Shown here one piece after another: positions 41,496-49,961 of a stretch of 64,000 nt of DNA. Position 1 is the first letter of the stretch; the number at the start of each line of letters is the position of its first letter. This DNA is from Sphingomonas sp. KR3-1 (GTDB lineage Bacteria; Pseudomonadota; Alphaproteobacteria; Sphingomonadales; Sphingomonadaceae): the NCBI RefSeq assembly GCF_040049295.1, contig NZ_JBDZDQ010000001.1, positions 1,798,001-1,862,000 of the forward strand, in the 5' to 3' direction. The translations under genes and the position numbers were made by a program. The notes beneath the pieces were generated by a model that worked only from the letters and a program-made list of their open reading frames with translations, was not told where the DNA came from and did no database searches.

Positions 41496-43817
41496 ATGGC
41501 GTCCCGGGCACAAACGCCGCTTTGGCGCGAAACGATGAAGGCCGGCGCGCGCCGCAGCGGCGCCGTGATCGGCGGAGCAGCCCTGTTCCTGGGCGTGCTC
41601 GCGCTCGGCGTTGCGCTGGGCAGCTATCATCCCAACGATCCGTCGATGAACACCGCCGCGGCAGGCCCGGCGCGCAACTGGATGGGCGAGCCCGGCGCGT
41701 GGATCGCCGATGCGCTCTATGCGCTGCTCGGCCCCGGCGTGTGGCTGTTCCTGCCGATCGGGCTGATCGTCGCCTTCCGCCTGCTCAAGGACCGGCCGGT
41801 GGGCAATTGGGGAACGATGTTCCGCGGCGTCGGCGTCGGCGTGATCTTCGTCGCCACCGCGCTCGCCTTCTTTTCCACCGATGCGGTGCTGTCGCTTGCC
41901 GGCGGTTGGGGCGGCGTAGTCGGCCTGAGCATCGCCGGGCTGTTCAACTGGGCGATCGGCTTTGCCGGCGATCCCACCGTGAGTTGGTGGGCAGCGCGCG
42001 GGCTCGGGCTGGTCTGCGGGTTGATCGGGCTGTTCATCTGGTGGCGCAGCCTCGATTTCTCGCTGCCCGAGCGGGTGAGCCTGCCGAGCATCCCGAGCCT
42101 GAAGGGCTCGGCCCGGCCGGCGCTGCTCGGCGGACCGGAGCCGCGCGAGCGCGAGCTGCCCGAGCCGAAGATCCGCGAGGGCCTGGCGCCGCGCAAGACC
42201 GTGGTGCCCGACAATCGCCCCGGCCCGGTGATCGCCGACCGCAACGTCACGCCTGCGCCGGTGCGCACCAAGCCGCCGACCCAGACCAGTCTCGACTTCA
42301 AGGACAGCTACCAGCTGCCGAGCATCGACCTGCTCAAGCCGCCGCCGGTCAACAAGAATGCGGGAATCGACAAGGCGGCGCTGGAGCGCAACGCCCGGCT
42401 GCTCGAGAGCGTGCTCGACGATTTCAACGTGAAGGGCCAGATCGTCGAGGTTCGGCCGGGCCCGGTCGTGACGATGTACGAGCTCGAGCCCGCTGCCGGC
42501 ATCAAGGCGAGCCGGGTGATCCAGCTCGCCGACGACGTGGCGCGCAACATGTCCGCCACCTCGGCGCGCATCGCGACGATCCCCGGGCGCAGCGTGATCG
42601 GCATCGAGCTGCCCAATGCGGTGCGCGAGCCGGTCAACCTGCACGAGCTGATAGCCAGCCAGACCTTCGAGGACCAGGGCGCGACGCTGCCGCTGGTGCT
42701 CGGCAAGAATATCGGCGGCGATCCCGTCATCGCCGACCTGGCGCCGATGCCGCACCTGCTTGTCGCCGGCACCACCGGCTCGGGCAAGTCGGTCGGCCTC
42801 AACTCGATGATCCTGTCGCTGCTCTACCGGCTGACGCCCGAGCAGTGCCGGATGATCATGATCGATCCCAAGATGCTCGAACTGAGCATGTACAAGGACA
42901 TTCCGCATCTGCTCGCCGATGTGGTGACCGAGCCGGCCAAGGCGGTGCGCGCGCTCAAATGGGCGGTGGAGCAGATGGAGGACCGCTACCGGATGATGGC
43001 GCACGCCAATGTCCGCAGCCTCGCTTCGTTCAACGACAAGGTGCGCCAGGCCAAGGCCAAGGGGCAGAAGCTCGGGCGCAAGGTGCAGGTCGGCTATGAT
43101 CCCGACAGTGGCAAACCGATCTACGAGGAGGAAGCGCTCGACCTGCAGCCGCTGCCGCAGATCGTGGTGATCGTCGACGAGCTCGCCGACCTGATGATGA
43201 CCGCGGGCAAGGAAGTCGAGTTCCTGATCCAGCGGCTCGCGCAGAAGGCGCGCGCGGCGGGCATCCACCTGATCATGGCGACGCAGCGCCCCTCCGTCGA
43301 CGTCATTACCGGCGTGATCAAGGCGAACCTGCCGACCCGCCTCTCCTTCTACGTCGCCAGCAAGATCGATTCGCGCACCATCCTGGGCGAGCAGGGTGCC
43401 GAGCAGCTGCTCGGCAAGGGCGACATGCTCTACATGCCCGGCGGCAAGCAGCTCGTCCGCGTCCACGGCCCTTTTGTCAGCGACGACGAAGTGCAGGCGG
43501 TGGCCGATCACTGGCGCTCGCAGGGCACGCCCGAATATATCTCGGCGGTCACCGAGGAGCCCGAGGATGGCGGGTTCAGCCTCGACGGCGCGCCCGAGGG
43601 CGACGACAGCCCCGAGGACCAGCTCTATCGCCGCGCGATCCAGCTGGTGGCGGAGAGCCAGAAGGCATCGACCTCGTGGCTGCAACGCCAGCTGCGCGTC
43701 GGCTACAACTCGGCGGCGCGGCTCGTGGAACGCATGGAGAAAGATGAACTCGTCTCGCGCCCTGACCATGTCGGCCGCCGGGAAGTGCTGATGGATACCG
43801 ACGGCCGACAGCTCTAG
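41496..43817 (+). CDS. ftsK: DNA translocase FtsK
   Basis: Septum-located motor that pumps chromosome ends and activates XerCD at dif. Its 773 residues comprise four N-terminal membrane helices (from GGAALFLGVLALGVALG to GLVCGLIGLFIWW), a short proline-rich linker, and the RecA-like motor with Walker A GTTGSGKS (about residue 425), MIDPKMLELSMY, IVVIVDELADLMM and MATQRPSVDVITG. The C-terminal gamma winged helix (STSWLQRQLRVGYNSAARL) reads KOPS. GGAGG lies six bases before the ATG. It is followed by lolA, as in many alphaproteobacteria. Confidence 0.96.
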   Translation: MASRAQTPLWRETMKAGARRSGAVIGGAALFLGVLALGVALGSYHPNDPSMNTAAAGPARNWMGEPGAWIADALYALLGPGVWLFLPIGLIVAFRLLKDRPVGNWGTMFRGVGVGVIFVATALAFFSTDAVLSLAGGWGGVVGLSIAGLFNWAIGFAGDPTVSWWAARGLGLVCGLIGLFIWWRSLDFSLPERVSLPSIPSLKGSARPALLGGPEPRERELPEPKIREGLAPRKTVVPDNRPGPVIADRNVTPAPVRTKPPTQTSLDFKDSYQLPSIDLLKPPPVNKNAGIDKAALERNARLLESVLDDFNVKGQIVEVRPGPVVTMYELEPAAGIKASRVIQLADDVARNMSATSARIATIPGRSVIGIELPNAVREPVNLHELIASQTFEDQGATLPLVLGKNIGGDPVIADLAPMPHLLVAGTTGSGKSVGLNSMILSLLYRLTPEQCRMIMIDPKMLELSMYKDIPHLLADVVTEPAKAVRALKWAVEQMEDRYRMMAHANVRSLASFNDKVRQAKAKGQKLGRKVQVGYDPDSGKPIYEEEALDLQPLPQIVVIVDELADLMMTAGKEVEFLIQRLAQKARAAGIHLIMATQRPSVDVITGVIKANLPTRLSFYVASKIDSRTILGEQGAEQLLGKGDMLYMPGGKQLVRVHGPFVSDDEVQAVADHWRSQGTPEYISAVTEEPEDGGFSLDGAPEGDDSPEDQLYRRAIQLVAESQKASTSWLQRQLRVGYNSAARLVERMEKDELVSRPDHVGRREVLMDTDGRQL

Positions 43818-43835
43818 ACGGGATCGAAATTCAAG

Positions 43836-43875
43836 CCTGGCGGGTTCAGGAGGCATTCAAGCCCGCCCCGCCAGG
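43836..43875 (+). other. Stem-loop between ftsK and the LolA-like gene
   Basis: CCTGGCGGG (43836-43844) pairs perfectly with CCCGCCAGG (43867-43875) over 9 bp with a 22-base loop containing AGGAGG. There is no T run, so it may attenuate or stabilise the message rather than end it. Confidence 0.35.
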
Positions 43876-43905
43876 GCATCAGCCGCAATTTCGGAGATAT
43901 GACAC

Positions 43906-44532
43906 GTGTTTGCACGGCCTCTCGCCCTCAGCCTCGTCCTGGCCGCCCCGGCGCTGGCCTCGGCCGCCCCCGCGCCGGCCCCAGTAGCTGCTGGCGAGCT
44001 TGCCCAGGTGCAGCAGCACCTCCAGGGCGTCAGCGCGATGACCGCCGGTTTCGCACAGACCGACCGCAACGGCCGCACGCTCACCGGCACGATGACGCTG
44101 AAGCGCCCCGGCAAGATCCGCTTCCAGTATCAGAAGGGCGTGCCCCAGCTGATCGTCGCGGACGGCAGCAGCCTCTATTTCATCGATTACCAGGTGCGCC
44201 AGGTCGATCGCTGGCCGATCGGCAACTCGCCGCTGGCGGTGCTGCTCAACCCGAAGAAGGACATCACCAAATACGCCAAGCTGGTGCCGACGGGCAGCGA
44301 CCAGCTCGTCTCGGTCGAGGTGCATGACAGCAACCATCCCGAATATGGCAGGATCACGCTGATCTTCCAGAAGAACGCGAGCGCCCCAGCCGGCCTGATG
44401 CTCCAGGGTTGGGTCGCGCTGGATTCGCAGAATAACCGCACCACGATCCGTCTGTCGAATCAGCAGTTCAACGCCAATATCAGCGATGGGGCGTTCCGTT
44501 GGAACGACCCGCGGAAGCAGGGCCCGCGCTGA
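43906..44532 (+). CDS. lolA: LolA-family outer-membrane lipoprotein carrier protein
   Basis: A 208-residue periplasmic protein. The signal peptide (MFARPLALSLVLAAPALASA) is followed by the LolA half-barrel: LQGVSAMTAGFAQTDRNGRT, GTMTLKRPGKIRFQYQKG, VADGSSLYFIDYQVRQVDRW and GAFRWNDPR at the end. LolA shuttles lipoproteins from LolCDE to LolB. The position directly after ftsK matches that of lolA elsewhere in proteobacteria. The GTG start at 43906 has GGAGA nine bases upstream. Confidence 0.87.
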   Translation: MFARPLALSLVLAAPALASAAPAPAPVAAGELAQVQQHLQGVSAMTAGFAQTDRNGRTLTGTMTLKRPGKIRFQYQKGVPQLIVADGSSLYFIDYQVRQVDRWPIGNSPLAVLLNPKKDITKYAKLVPTGSDQLVSVEVHDSNHPEYGRITLIFQKNASAPAGLMLQGWVALDSQNNRTTIRLSNQQFNANISDGAFRWNDPRKQGPR

Positions 44533-44663
44533 AGCTGAACACCGTTCATGCTGGCGACAGGTAGCCCCGCCTAGAACCGGTCTTGCGGATGTGGGGCGTA
44601 CCCGGGATTTTCCCCCTGTTACCCGGGGTTTCCACTTCCCGCCTGCGTGACGAACGCTAGGTC

Positions 44664-44699
44664 GGCCCTCGTTCCATTGCCCCCGGGACGAGGGCCTTT
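44664..44699 (+). terminator. Terminator-like hairpin between lolA and xthA
   Basis: GGCCCTCGT (44664-44672) pairs with ACGAGGGCC (44688-44696) over 9 perfect base pairs, with a 15-base loop and three following T residues. The rest of the 224-base gap contains two CCCGGG boxes (about 44609 and 44633) that could pair, but no gene is visible. Confidence 0.55.
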
Positions 44700-44756
44700 C
44701 CATGTCCGGCGGACTTGGACTGGTGCACGGGCGAAACACTCCCTAAATCCGGCGCG

Positions 44757-45539
44757 ATGAAGATCGCCTCCTGGAACATCAACTCCGTCCGCTTCCGCAT
44801 CGAGATCGTCGAGCAGTTCCTGCGCGAGGAAGCGCCCGATGTGCTCTGCCTGCAGGAAACCAAGGTGATCGACGGGGACTTCCCCGAAGGCGCCTTCCGC
44901 GCGCTGGGCTATGACCATGTCATCAAGCACGGCCAGCGCATGCACCACGGCGTGGCGATCATCAGCCGCATCCCCGTGGTCGAGGATGACCGATTCGACT
45001 GGCAGGCCAATGGCGAGGCGCGCCATGTCGGCGTGCGGCTGCCGAACGGCGTGCGGCTCGAGAATGTCTATGTGCCCGCGGGCGGCGACATCCCCAATCG
45101 CGAGCTCAACCCCAAGTTCGGCCAGAAGCTCGATTTCCTCGAGCGGATGATCGCCTGGTCCGAGAAGCTCGATGTGCCGTCGATCCTGACCGGCGACTTC
45201 AACGTCGCGCCGCTGGAGAGCGACGTGTGGAGCCACAAGCAGCTGCTCGACGTGGTCAGCCACACGCCGATCGAAGTCGAGACGCTGGGGCGGCTGCAGG
45301 CAGCGAACGACTGGGTCGATCTCGGCCGCCACTTCGTCCCCGCGCCGGCGCGCTATTACAGCTGGTGGAGCTACCGGGCGAAGGACTGGGCTGCGTCGGA
45401 CCGCGGGCGCCGGCTCGATCACATGTGGGCAAGCCGCGACGTCGCCGAGAAGGCGACGAGCCACAAGGTCTGCGAACCGTGTCGCTCCTGGCTCAAGCCC
45501 TCCGATCACGTGCCGATCGTCACCGAGTTCGCCTTTTGA
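44757..45539 (+). CDS. xthA: Exodeoxyribonuclease III
   Basis: An AP endonuclease and 3'-5' exonuclease of base-excision repair. The 260-residue protein has the full set of family motifs: MKIASWNINSVR, CLQETK with metal ligand Glu34, GVAIISR, LTGDFNVAP, and the terminal SDHVPI with catalytic His251; the RRLDHMWAS segment is also typical. ATG 44757 gives the canonical start. Its stop overlaps the TTG start of ribA by four bases (TTGA), joining it to the ribA-exonuclease unit. Confidence 0.95.
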   Translation: MKIASWNINSVRFRIEIVEQFLREEAPDVLCLQETKVIDGDFPEGAFRALGYDHVIKHGQRMHHGVAIISRIPVVEDDRFDWQANGEARHVGVRLPNGVRLENVYVPAGGDIPNRELNPKFGQKLDFLERMIAWSEKLDVPSILTGDFNVAPLESDVWSHKQLLDVVSHTPIEVETLGRLQAANDWVDLGRHFVPAPARYYSWWSYRAKDWAASDRGRRLDHMWASRDVAEKATSHKVCEPCRSWLKPSDHVPIVTEFAF

Positions 45540-46579
45540 GCGCGCATGCCGCCGCCCGCGCCGTCGATGCGATGCGCCGCGGCTGGCCGATCGCGATCGG
45601 CGACCTCGCACTGCTCGCGGTCGAGACCGCCGATGCGCCGCGGCTGGCGGCGTTCGACGAAGGCGGCAAGGCCGACCTGCTGCTTTCCGCCGGCCGCGCG
45701 GCGACGCTCAAGCTCGCCAACCAGCGCGATGCCGCGACGCCGGACGGGCCGGTGCTGGTCGAGCGCGCGCCCTGGCTCGATTTCGATACCGCGACGGCGC
45801 TGGCCGATCCGCAATTCGATCTCGCCACGCCGCTCAAGGGCCCCTTCCGCGCGATCCCGCTGGTCGAGCCCGAACTTTCCGCCGCTGCGCTGCGCCTGGC
45901 GCGCGTCGCGGGGCTGCTGCCGGCCTTCTTCGTCCGCAAGTCGGCCGGCGAAGAGACGATCACTCCCGCCGATATCGACGCGCATGAGGATGCCGATCGC
46001 CTGCGCATCGTCGCCCGCGCGCGGTTGCCGGTGCTCGATGCCGAGGACAGCGAGATCGTCGCCTTCCGCACCGACGAGATGCCCGGCGAGCATGTCGCGC
46101 TGCTGATCGGCGAGCCGAACGGCAAGCCGCCGCTGGTGCGGCTGCACAGCGAATGCCTGACCGGCGACGTGCTGGGCAGCCTGAAGTGCGATTGCGGACC
46201 GCAGCTCCAGGCAGCGATCCGCGAGATCCGCGCGAGCGGCTGGGGCATCCTGCTCTATCTGCGCCAGGAAGGGCGCGGGATCGGGCTGATCAACAAGCTG
46301 CGCGCCTATGCGCTGCAGGACCAGGGCTTCGATACGGTCGATGCCAATACCAGGCTCGGCTTCGCGGTGGACGCGCGCAACTTCGCCACCGCCGCCAAGA
46401 TGCTGTCGCTGCTCGGCCAGCACCGCATCCGCCTGCTGACCAACAATCCAGACAAGGTGGCGGCGCTGGAAGCCGCTGGGATCGGGGTCGCCGAGCGCGT
46501 GCCCCATTTCCTCCCGCCCAACCCGCACAACGAACGCTATCTCGCGACCAAGCGCGACCGCACGGGGCACCAGTTCTGA
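45536..46579 (+). CDS. ribA: GTP cyclohydrolase II with an N-terminal extension
   Basis: Opens the imidazole ring of GTP in riboflavin synthesis. The C-terminal ~210 residues form the RibA domain: HSECLTGDVLGSLKCDCGPQ with zinc ligands Cys207, Cys218 and Cys220, then YLRQEGRGIGLINKLRAYAL and LLTNNPDKVAAL. The first ~135 residues (for example AVDAMRRGWPIAIGDLALLA) are extra compared with the ~200-residue E. coli enzyme and look like a degenerate remnant of a fused domain, perhaps RibB. The TTG start overlaps the xthA stop; the stop overlaps the CTG start of the next gene. Confidence 0.92.
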   Translation: MSAHAAARAVDAMRRGWPIAIGDLALLAVETADAPRLAAFDEGGKADLLLSAGRAATLKLANQRDAATPDGPVLVERAPWLDFDTATALADPQFDLATPLKGPFRAIPLVEPELSAAALRLARVAGLLPAFFVRKSAGEETITPADIDAHEDADRLRIVARARLPVLDAEDSEIVAFRTDEMPGEHVALLIGEPNGKPPLVRLHSECLTGDVLGSLKCDCGPQLQAAIREIRASGWGILLYLRQEGRGIGLINKLRAYALQDQGFDTVDANTRLGFAVDARNFATAAKMLSLLGQHRIRLLTNNPDKVAALEAAGIGVAERVPHFLPPNPHNERYLATKRDRTGHQF

Positions 46580-47016
46580 GATATTTCCTCGACACCGAGT
46601 TCAACGGGTTCGGCGGGCCGCTGATCTCGCTGGCCCTGGCGCCCGAGGATGGGGGCACGCCCTTCTACATGGCCCTGCCCTGCCCGGCACCGACGCCCTG
46701 GGTGGCCGAGCATATCCTGCCCGCGCTGGACGTGGGGCCGGTCAGCCGCGAGACGATGGGGCACGCCTTCGCCGCCTATCTGGGCGACGATCCCGATCCG
46801 CTGCTGGTCGCCGACTGGCCCGAGGACATCGCGCATGCCGCGACCCTGCTGATCGCCGCGCCGGGGCATCGCTATCCGATCGACCGCATCCGCTTCGAGC
46901 TGTGCGATGCCTTCGGTTTCGACAGCGCGGCGCTCAGCCAGCGGCCGCACAACGCGCTTTCTGACGCCATGGCGTTACGGGAGTACCTCCTCGCCCGAGA
47001 GGCGCGCGGCTTCTAG
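46576..47016 (+). CDS. DEDDh-type 3'-5' exonuclease-like protein, apparent CTG start
   Basis: A 146-residue small exonuclease. The N-terminal strand (M)RYFLDTEFNGFGG carries the D-x-E metal ligands (Asp6, Glu8), and HNALSDAMALREYL near the C-terminus supplies the His125/Asp130 pair of the DEDDh class. Any later standard start (an ATG near 46669) would delete the D-x-E motif. The only codon that fits upstream is CTG at 46576, which overlaps the ribA stop as CTGA. Its substrate, RNA or DNA, is unknown. Confidence 0.82.
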   Translation: MRYFLDTEFNGFGGPLISLALAPEDGGTPFYMALPCPAPTPWVAEHILPALDVGPVSRETMGHAFAAYLGDDPDPLLVADWPEDIAHAATLLIAAPGHRYPIDRIRFELCDAFGFDSAALSQRPHNALSDAMALREYLLAREARGF

Positions 47017-47025
47017 CCTCGTTTC

Positions 47026-47133
47026 CGTCATCCCGGCCTTGTGCCGGGATCCACCGGGAGGCTGGGTGGTGGACAAGAGGCTAGAGGCCAGCAGGCGCGG
47101 CACCGTGGACCCCGGAACAAGTCCGGGGTGACG
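47026..47133. repeat. Palindromic repeat (REP-like) after the exonuclease gene
   Basis: The arm at 47026-47054 (CGTCATCCCGGCCTTGTGCC and on) is an imperfect reverse complement of 47105-47133; 25 of 29 positions agree. Each arm also contains its own mini-hairpin of CCCGG/CCGGG. It is the same family as 20167-20242 and lies between convergent genes. Confidence 0.75.
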
Positions 47134-47152
47134 ATGGTGGTTGTGGCAGGCC

Positions 47153-47818
47153 TCAGCCGAGAACCAGCCGTGCCACTTCGTCGAAGTCATGCGCGATAAG
47201 CTTCACGCCGAGCGCCCGCAGCCGCTCGGCATGGTCGGGCGCGCAGTGCGAGCCGGCGCACAGGCCGATCACGTCCGCGCCGGAGGCGACCGCGCCGGTG
47301 ACGCCCACCGGCGAATCCTCGAGAATCACGCAGCGCTCGATCGGCACACCCAGCGCCGCGGCGGCGTGGAGATAGAGATCGGGTGCCGGCTTGCCGCGCT
47401 TCACATGCTCGCGGCCGCTATAGATATGGTCGCCAAACGCCGCGCGGATGCCAAGATGCTCGAGATGGCGGCTGATCCATTGGGTCGTGCTCGACGAGGC
47501 GATCGCCCGCGGCAGGTCGGCGGGCAGCCCCTCGACGAAGCGGATCGCGCCGGCGACGGCGGGCAGTCCTTCCTCGAGCACCCGCGCATCCTCTTCGGCG
47601 CGCACGGCGTGGAAATCGTCCGGCATCGCCCGGCCGATCCATTTCTCGACCGCGCCGAGAAAATCGGCGCCGGCAAGGCCCATGAAGTTCGCCATCGAAT
47701 CCTCAGGGGAAGTCGGATGGCCGATGCTGGTCAGGTACGCCGCGATCTGGCGGTTGCCGGCCGCTTCGCTCTCGAGCAGCACGCCGTCGAAATCGAACAG
47801 GATCGCTTCATACTTCAT
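47153..47818 (-). CDS. HAD-superfamily hydrolase, subfamily IA (phosphoglucomutase/phosphatase-like)
   Basis: A 221-residue HAD phosphatase. Motif I FDFDGVLLESE (nucleophile Asp9 in ILFDFDGV), motif II IASSSTT, the lysine KRGKPAPD and motif IV VILEDSPVGVTGAVASGADV are in order; a helical cap lies between. The GKPAPDLYLHAA spacing is like sugar-phosphate phosphatases or beta-phosphoglucomutases, but the substrate is open. Its ATG overlaps the yggS stop by four bases. It ends against the palindromic repeat. Confidence 0.9.
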   Translation of the reverse strand: MKYEAILFDFDGVLLESEAAGNRQIAAYLTSIGHPTSPEDSMANFMGLAGADFLGAVEKWIGRAMPDDFHAVRAEEDARVLEEGLPAVAGAIRFVEGLPADLPRAIASSSTTQWISRHLEHLGIRAAFGDHIYSGREHVKRGKPAPDLYLHAAAALGVPIERCVILEDSPVGVTGAVASGADVIGLCAGSHCAPDHAERLRALGVKLIAHDFDEVARLVLG

Positions 47819-48483
47819 GCGCGGGCTCCGAACAGCGCCGTGCCGACGCGGACATGGGTGGCGCCGATCGTCACGGCGGTCTCGAAATCGCTCGACATGC
47901 CCATCGACAGCCCGGCCAGGCCATGGTCGCGGGCGATCTTGGCGAGCAGCGCGAAATAAGGGGCGGGCTCAAGCTCGAGCGGGGGCACGCACATCAGCCC
48001 GGCGACCGGCAGGTCGGCGGCACGCGCCTCGGCGAGCAGGGCGGGCAGCTCGGCGACAGGGCAGCCGCCCTTCTGCGCCTCGTCGCCGATATTGACCTGG
48101 AGGAAGCAGGTGGGGCGCTTGCCGGCCTTGTCCATCGCCTTGGCGAGTGCGCCGACCAGCGAGGGGCGGTCGACCGAATGGATCGCGTCGAACAGCGCGA
48201 CGGCCTCCTCGGCCTTGTTCGACTGGAGCTGGCCGACCAGGTGAAGCGCGATGTCCGGAGTCGTCTCGCGCAACTTCGGCCATTTGGCTTCGGCTTCCTG
48301 CACGCGATTCTCGCCGAACACGCGCTGGCCGGCGTCGATCAGCGGCTGGATGGCATCGGCGTCATGCATCTTCGAGATGGCGAGCAGCGTGACTTCATTG
48401 GCTTTGCGCCCGGCGATCTTCGCGGCGTGCGCGATTCGGGCGCGCACATCGGCAAGGCGCTGGCTGGCTTCGTCTATCGGCAT
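47815..48483 (-). CDS. YggS/PLPBP-family pyridoxal-phosphate homeostasis protein
   Basis: A 222-residue alanine-racemase-like TIM barrel that binds pyridoxal 5'-phosphate and helps keep free PLP low. The lysine lies in LLAISKMHDADAI; GENRVQEAEAKW, HLVGQLQSNKA, QVNIGDEAQKGG and the phosphate-binding SMGMSSDFETAVTIGATHVR are all canonical. ATG 48483 gives the family length; a longer frame adds 25 unrelated residues. Only 22 bases separate its start from the divergent ThiE-like start. Confidence 0.94.
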   Translation of the reverse strand: MPIDEASQRLADVRARIAHAAKIAGRKANEVTLLAISKMHDADAIQPLIDAGQRVFGENRVQEAEAKWPKLRETTPDIALHLVGQLQSNKAEEAVALFDAIHSVDRPSLVGALAKAMDKAGKRPTCFLQVNIGDEAQKGGCPVAELPALLAEARAADLPVAGLMCVPPLELEPAPYFALLAKIARDHGLAGLSMGMSSDFETAVTIGATHVRVGTALFGARA

Positions 48484-48505
48484 GGTCCGCGCTATAGGCA
48501 GGGCG

Positions 48506-49033
48506 ATGCGCTGCCGCCACCCCCTCCCGCGCCTTTGGCTGATGACCGACGAACGCATGGGCGAGGCGCTGTGGCCGGCGCTGGAGCGGCTACCGCGGGG
48601 ATCGGGCGTCGTGTTCCGGCACTATGCCTTGCCGCTCGCCGAGCGCCGGGCGCTGTTCGCCAGGATACGGCAAGTGGCGCGGCGCAGGGGCCTGGTGCTG
48701 GTCCGCGCCGGTGCCCGGCCGATGCGCGGCGAATCGGGCGTGCATGGCGGTCGCGGGCGCGGGATCCGCACGGCACCGGCGCATGATAGGCGCGCGGCGA
48801 TCGCGGCATTGCGGGCGGGCGCACAGGCGCTTTTCGTCTCGCCGGTCTTCACCACCCGCTCGCACCCGGGCGGCCGGGCTTTGGGCCGGGCCCGGTTCGG
48901 GCTACTGATACGCGGGCTCGACGTGCCGGTGATCGCGCTGGGCGGGATGGACGCACGCAAGGCGGCCAGCCTCAAGCGCTTCGGGATTCACGGCTGGGCG
49001 GCGATCGATGCGTGGACGAACGGTGGAAGCTAA
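48506..49033 (+). CDS. Degenerate thiamine-phosphate synthase (ThiE/TenI)-like protein
   Basis: A 175-residue protein of the ThiE/TenI barrel. Recognisable parts are LPRLWLMTDER at the start, ALFVSPVFTTRSHPGG (about residues 110-125) and VPVIALGGMDARKA. The substrate-site motifs are altered: where ThiE usually has NDR and GVHLGQ, this protein reads RAGARP and GVHGGRG, and it is about 30 residues shorter than ThiE. Thiamine-phosphate synthesis is therefore doubtful; a TenI-like or salvage-linked role is possible. It is divergent from yggS with 22 bases between starts. Confidence 0.7.
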   Translation: MRCRHPLPRLWLMTDERMGEALWPALERLPRGSGVVFRHYALPLAERRALFARIRQVARRRGLVLVRAGARPMRGESGVHGGRGRGIRTAPAHDRRAAIAALRAGAQALFVSPVFTTRSHPGGRALGRARFGLLIRGLDVPVIALGGMDARKAASLKRFGIHGWAAIDAWTNGGS

Positions 49034-49042
49034 TTGCCCGAG

Positions 49043-49062
49043 ATCCCGACTTTCGTCGGGAT
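49043..49062. repeat. Short palindrome ATCCCGAC-TTTC-GTCGGGAT
   Basis: A perfect 8-bp stem with a four-base loop lies between the convergent ThiE-like and outer-membrane-type genes. The sequence is a single-arm relative of the GTCATCCCGG repeats and may serve as a bidirectional terminator. Confidence 0.55.
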
Positions 49063-49075
49063 AACGCGTTCCGCG

Positions 49076-49801
49076 TCAGAAGCGGAAGGCGGTGCCCACA
49101 TAGACCGCCTGGCTGTCGCGGCGGCTCTCGTCGAGCTTGGGCAGGCGATCTTCCTCGCTGCGATAGCGCACGCCGGCGGTGACATCGAGGTTGCGGGTCA
49201 GCGAATAGCTGCCGCCGACATCGATCGAATAGCTGGGCTTGTCGCCAATCAGGATCGGCGTGTTGGCGAGCGGGCGATCGGCGGTCGCGCTGAGGCGGCC
49301 GCTGAGGCGCTTGCCGGTATAGCTGACGCCGATATCGGCGCGGTCGCGACTGCCCGGCTGATCGACCAGCTCGACATGCGTCACGTCGCCCGAGACGGCC
49401 AGACGCTTCCAGCCGACCGAGACGCCGAGATTGTACGAGATCGGCGCGAGGTTGACCGGCGCCGCGGCGGCGACTTCGCGCGTCACGTCGCGGCTGCGCA
49501 CGGCGCGGCTCGAGCTGGCGCGCACCGCGACGGTGACGCCGCGGGGATTGCCGCGTGCCTCGGCCGGCGTGAACCGGAAGGCACCCTCGGGCAGGCCCGA
49601 ACGGGCGAGCACGGCGGCAAGCTTCGGATCGGCCGCTGCGGGGGTGAAGATACCGATGCCGGCGCGGGCCGATGCTTCGCGCTTGGCCGGGGCGACGCGC
49701 TCGTTACGGCTCGTCTGCGCCTGAATCGCAGGCGCGAGCAGGAGACCGGCAGCGCAGAGCGCCCCCAGTGCAATTCCTGTCCTGACCTGTACGACTCGCA
49801 T
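49076..49801 (-). CDS. Exported, probably outer-membrane beta-barrel protein
   Basis: A 241-residue exported protein that I cannot place in a named family. The signal peptide (RVVQVRTGIALGALCAAGLL, cut after IQA) is followed by a low-complexity segment and then alternating amphipathic strands (YNLGVSVGWKRLAVSGDVTH, ADIGVSYTGKRLSGRLSATA, YSIDVGGSYSLTRNLDVTAG). It ends AVYVGTAFRF, with the C-terminal phenylalanine typical of outer-membrane barrels. ATG 49801 is chosen for GGGAA eight bases upstream; another ATG lies two codons earlier. Confidence 0.7.
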   Translation of the reverse strand: MRVVQVRTGIALGALCAAGLLLAPAIQAQTSRNERVAPAKREASARAGIGIFTPAAADPKLAAVLARSGLPEGAFRFTPAEARGNPRGVTVAVRASSSRAVRSRDVTREVAAAAPVNLAPISYNLGVSVGWKRLAVSGDVTHVELVDQPGSRDRADIGVSYTGKRLSGRLSATADRPLANTPILIGDKPSYSIDVGGSYSLTRNLDVTAGVRYRSEEDRLPKLDESRRDSQAVYVGTAFRF

Positions 49802-49961
49802 CAGCATGTTTCCCTAGATAGGTTCGCCTACCATGATTCAGAAGCATGGTTCCACCGGTGGCACAAATTTCGTGCCGGTGTTGCACAAGACCCACATAAT
49901 TCGCTTGAAACGCCTTTAACCACGCCCGTTTCAACGCGCGACTCGGGTCAAGGCTTCCGCC

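Noticed and set aside
41373..43856. Minus-strand frame of 827 codons opposite ftsK
   Set aside because: FtsK is intact on the plus strand and the antisense product is compositionally biased.
43903..43909. ACACGTGT near the lolA start as a parS site
   Set aside because: Only the CACGTG centre matches; the flanking TTTC/GAAA arms are missing.
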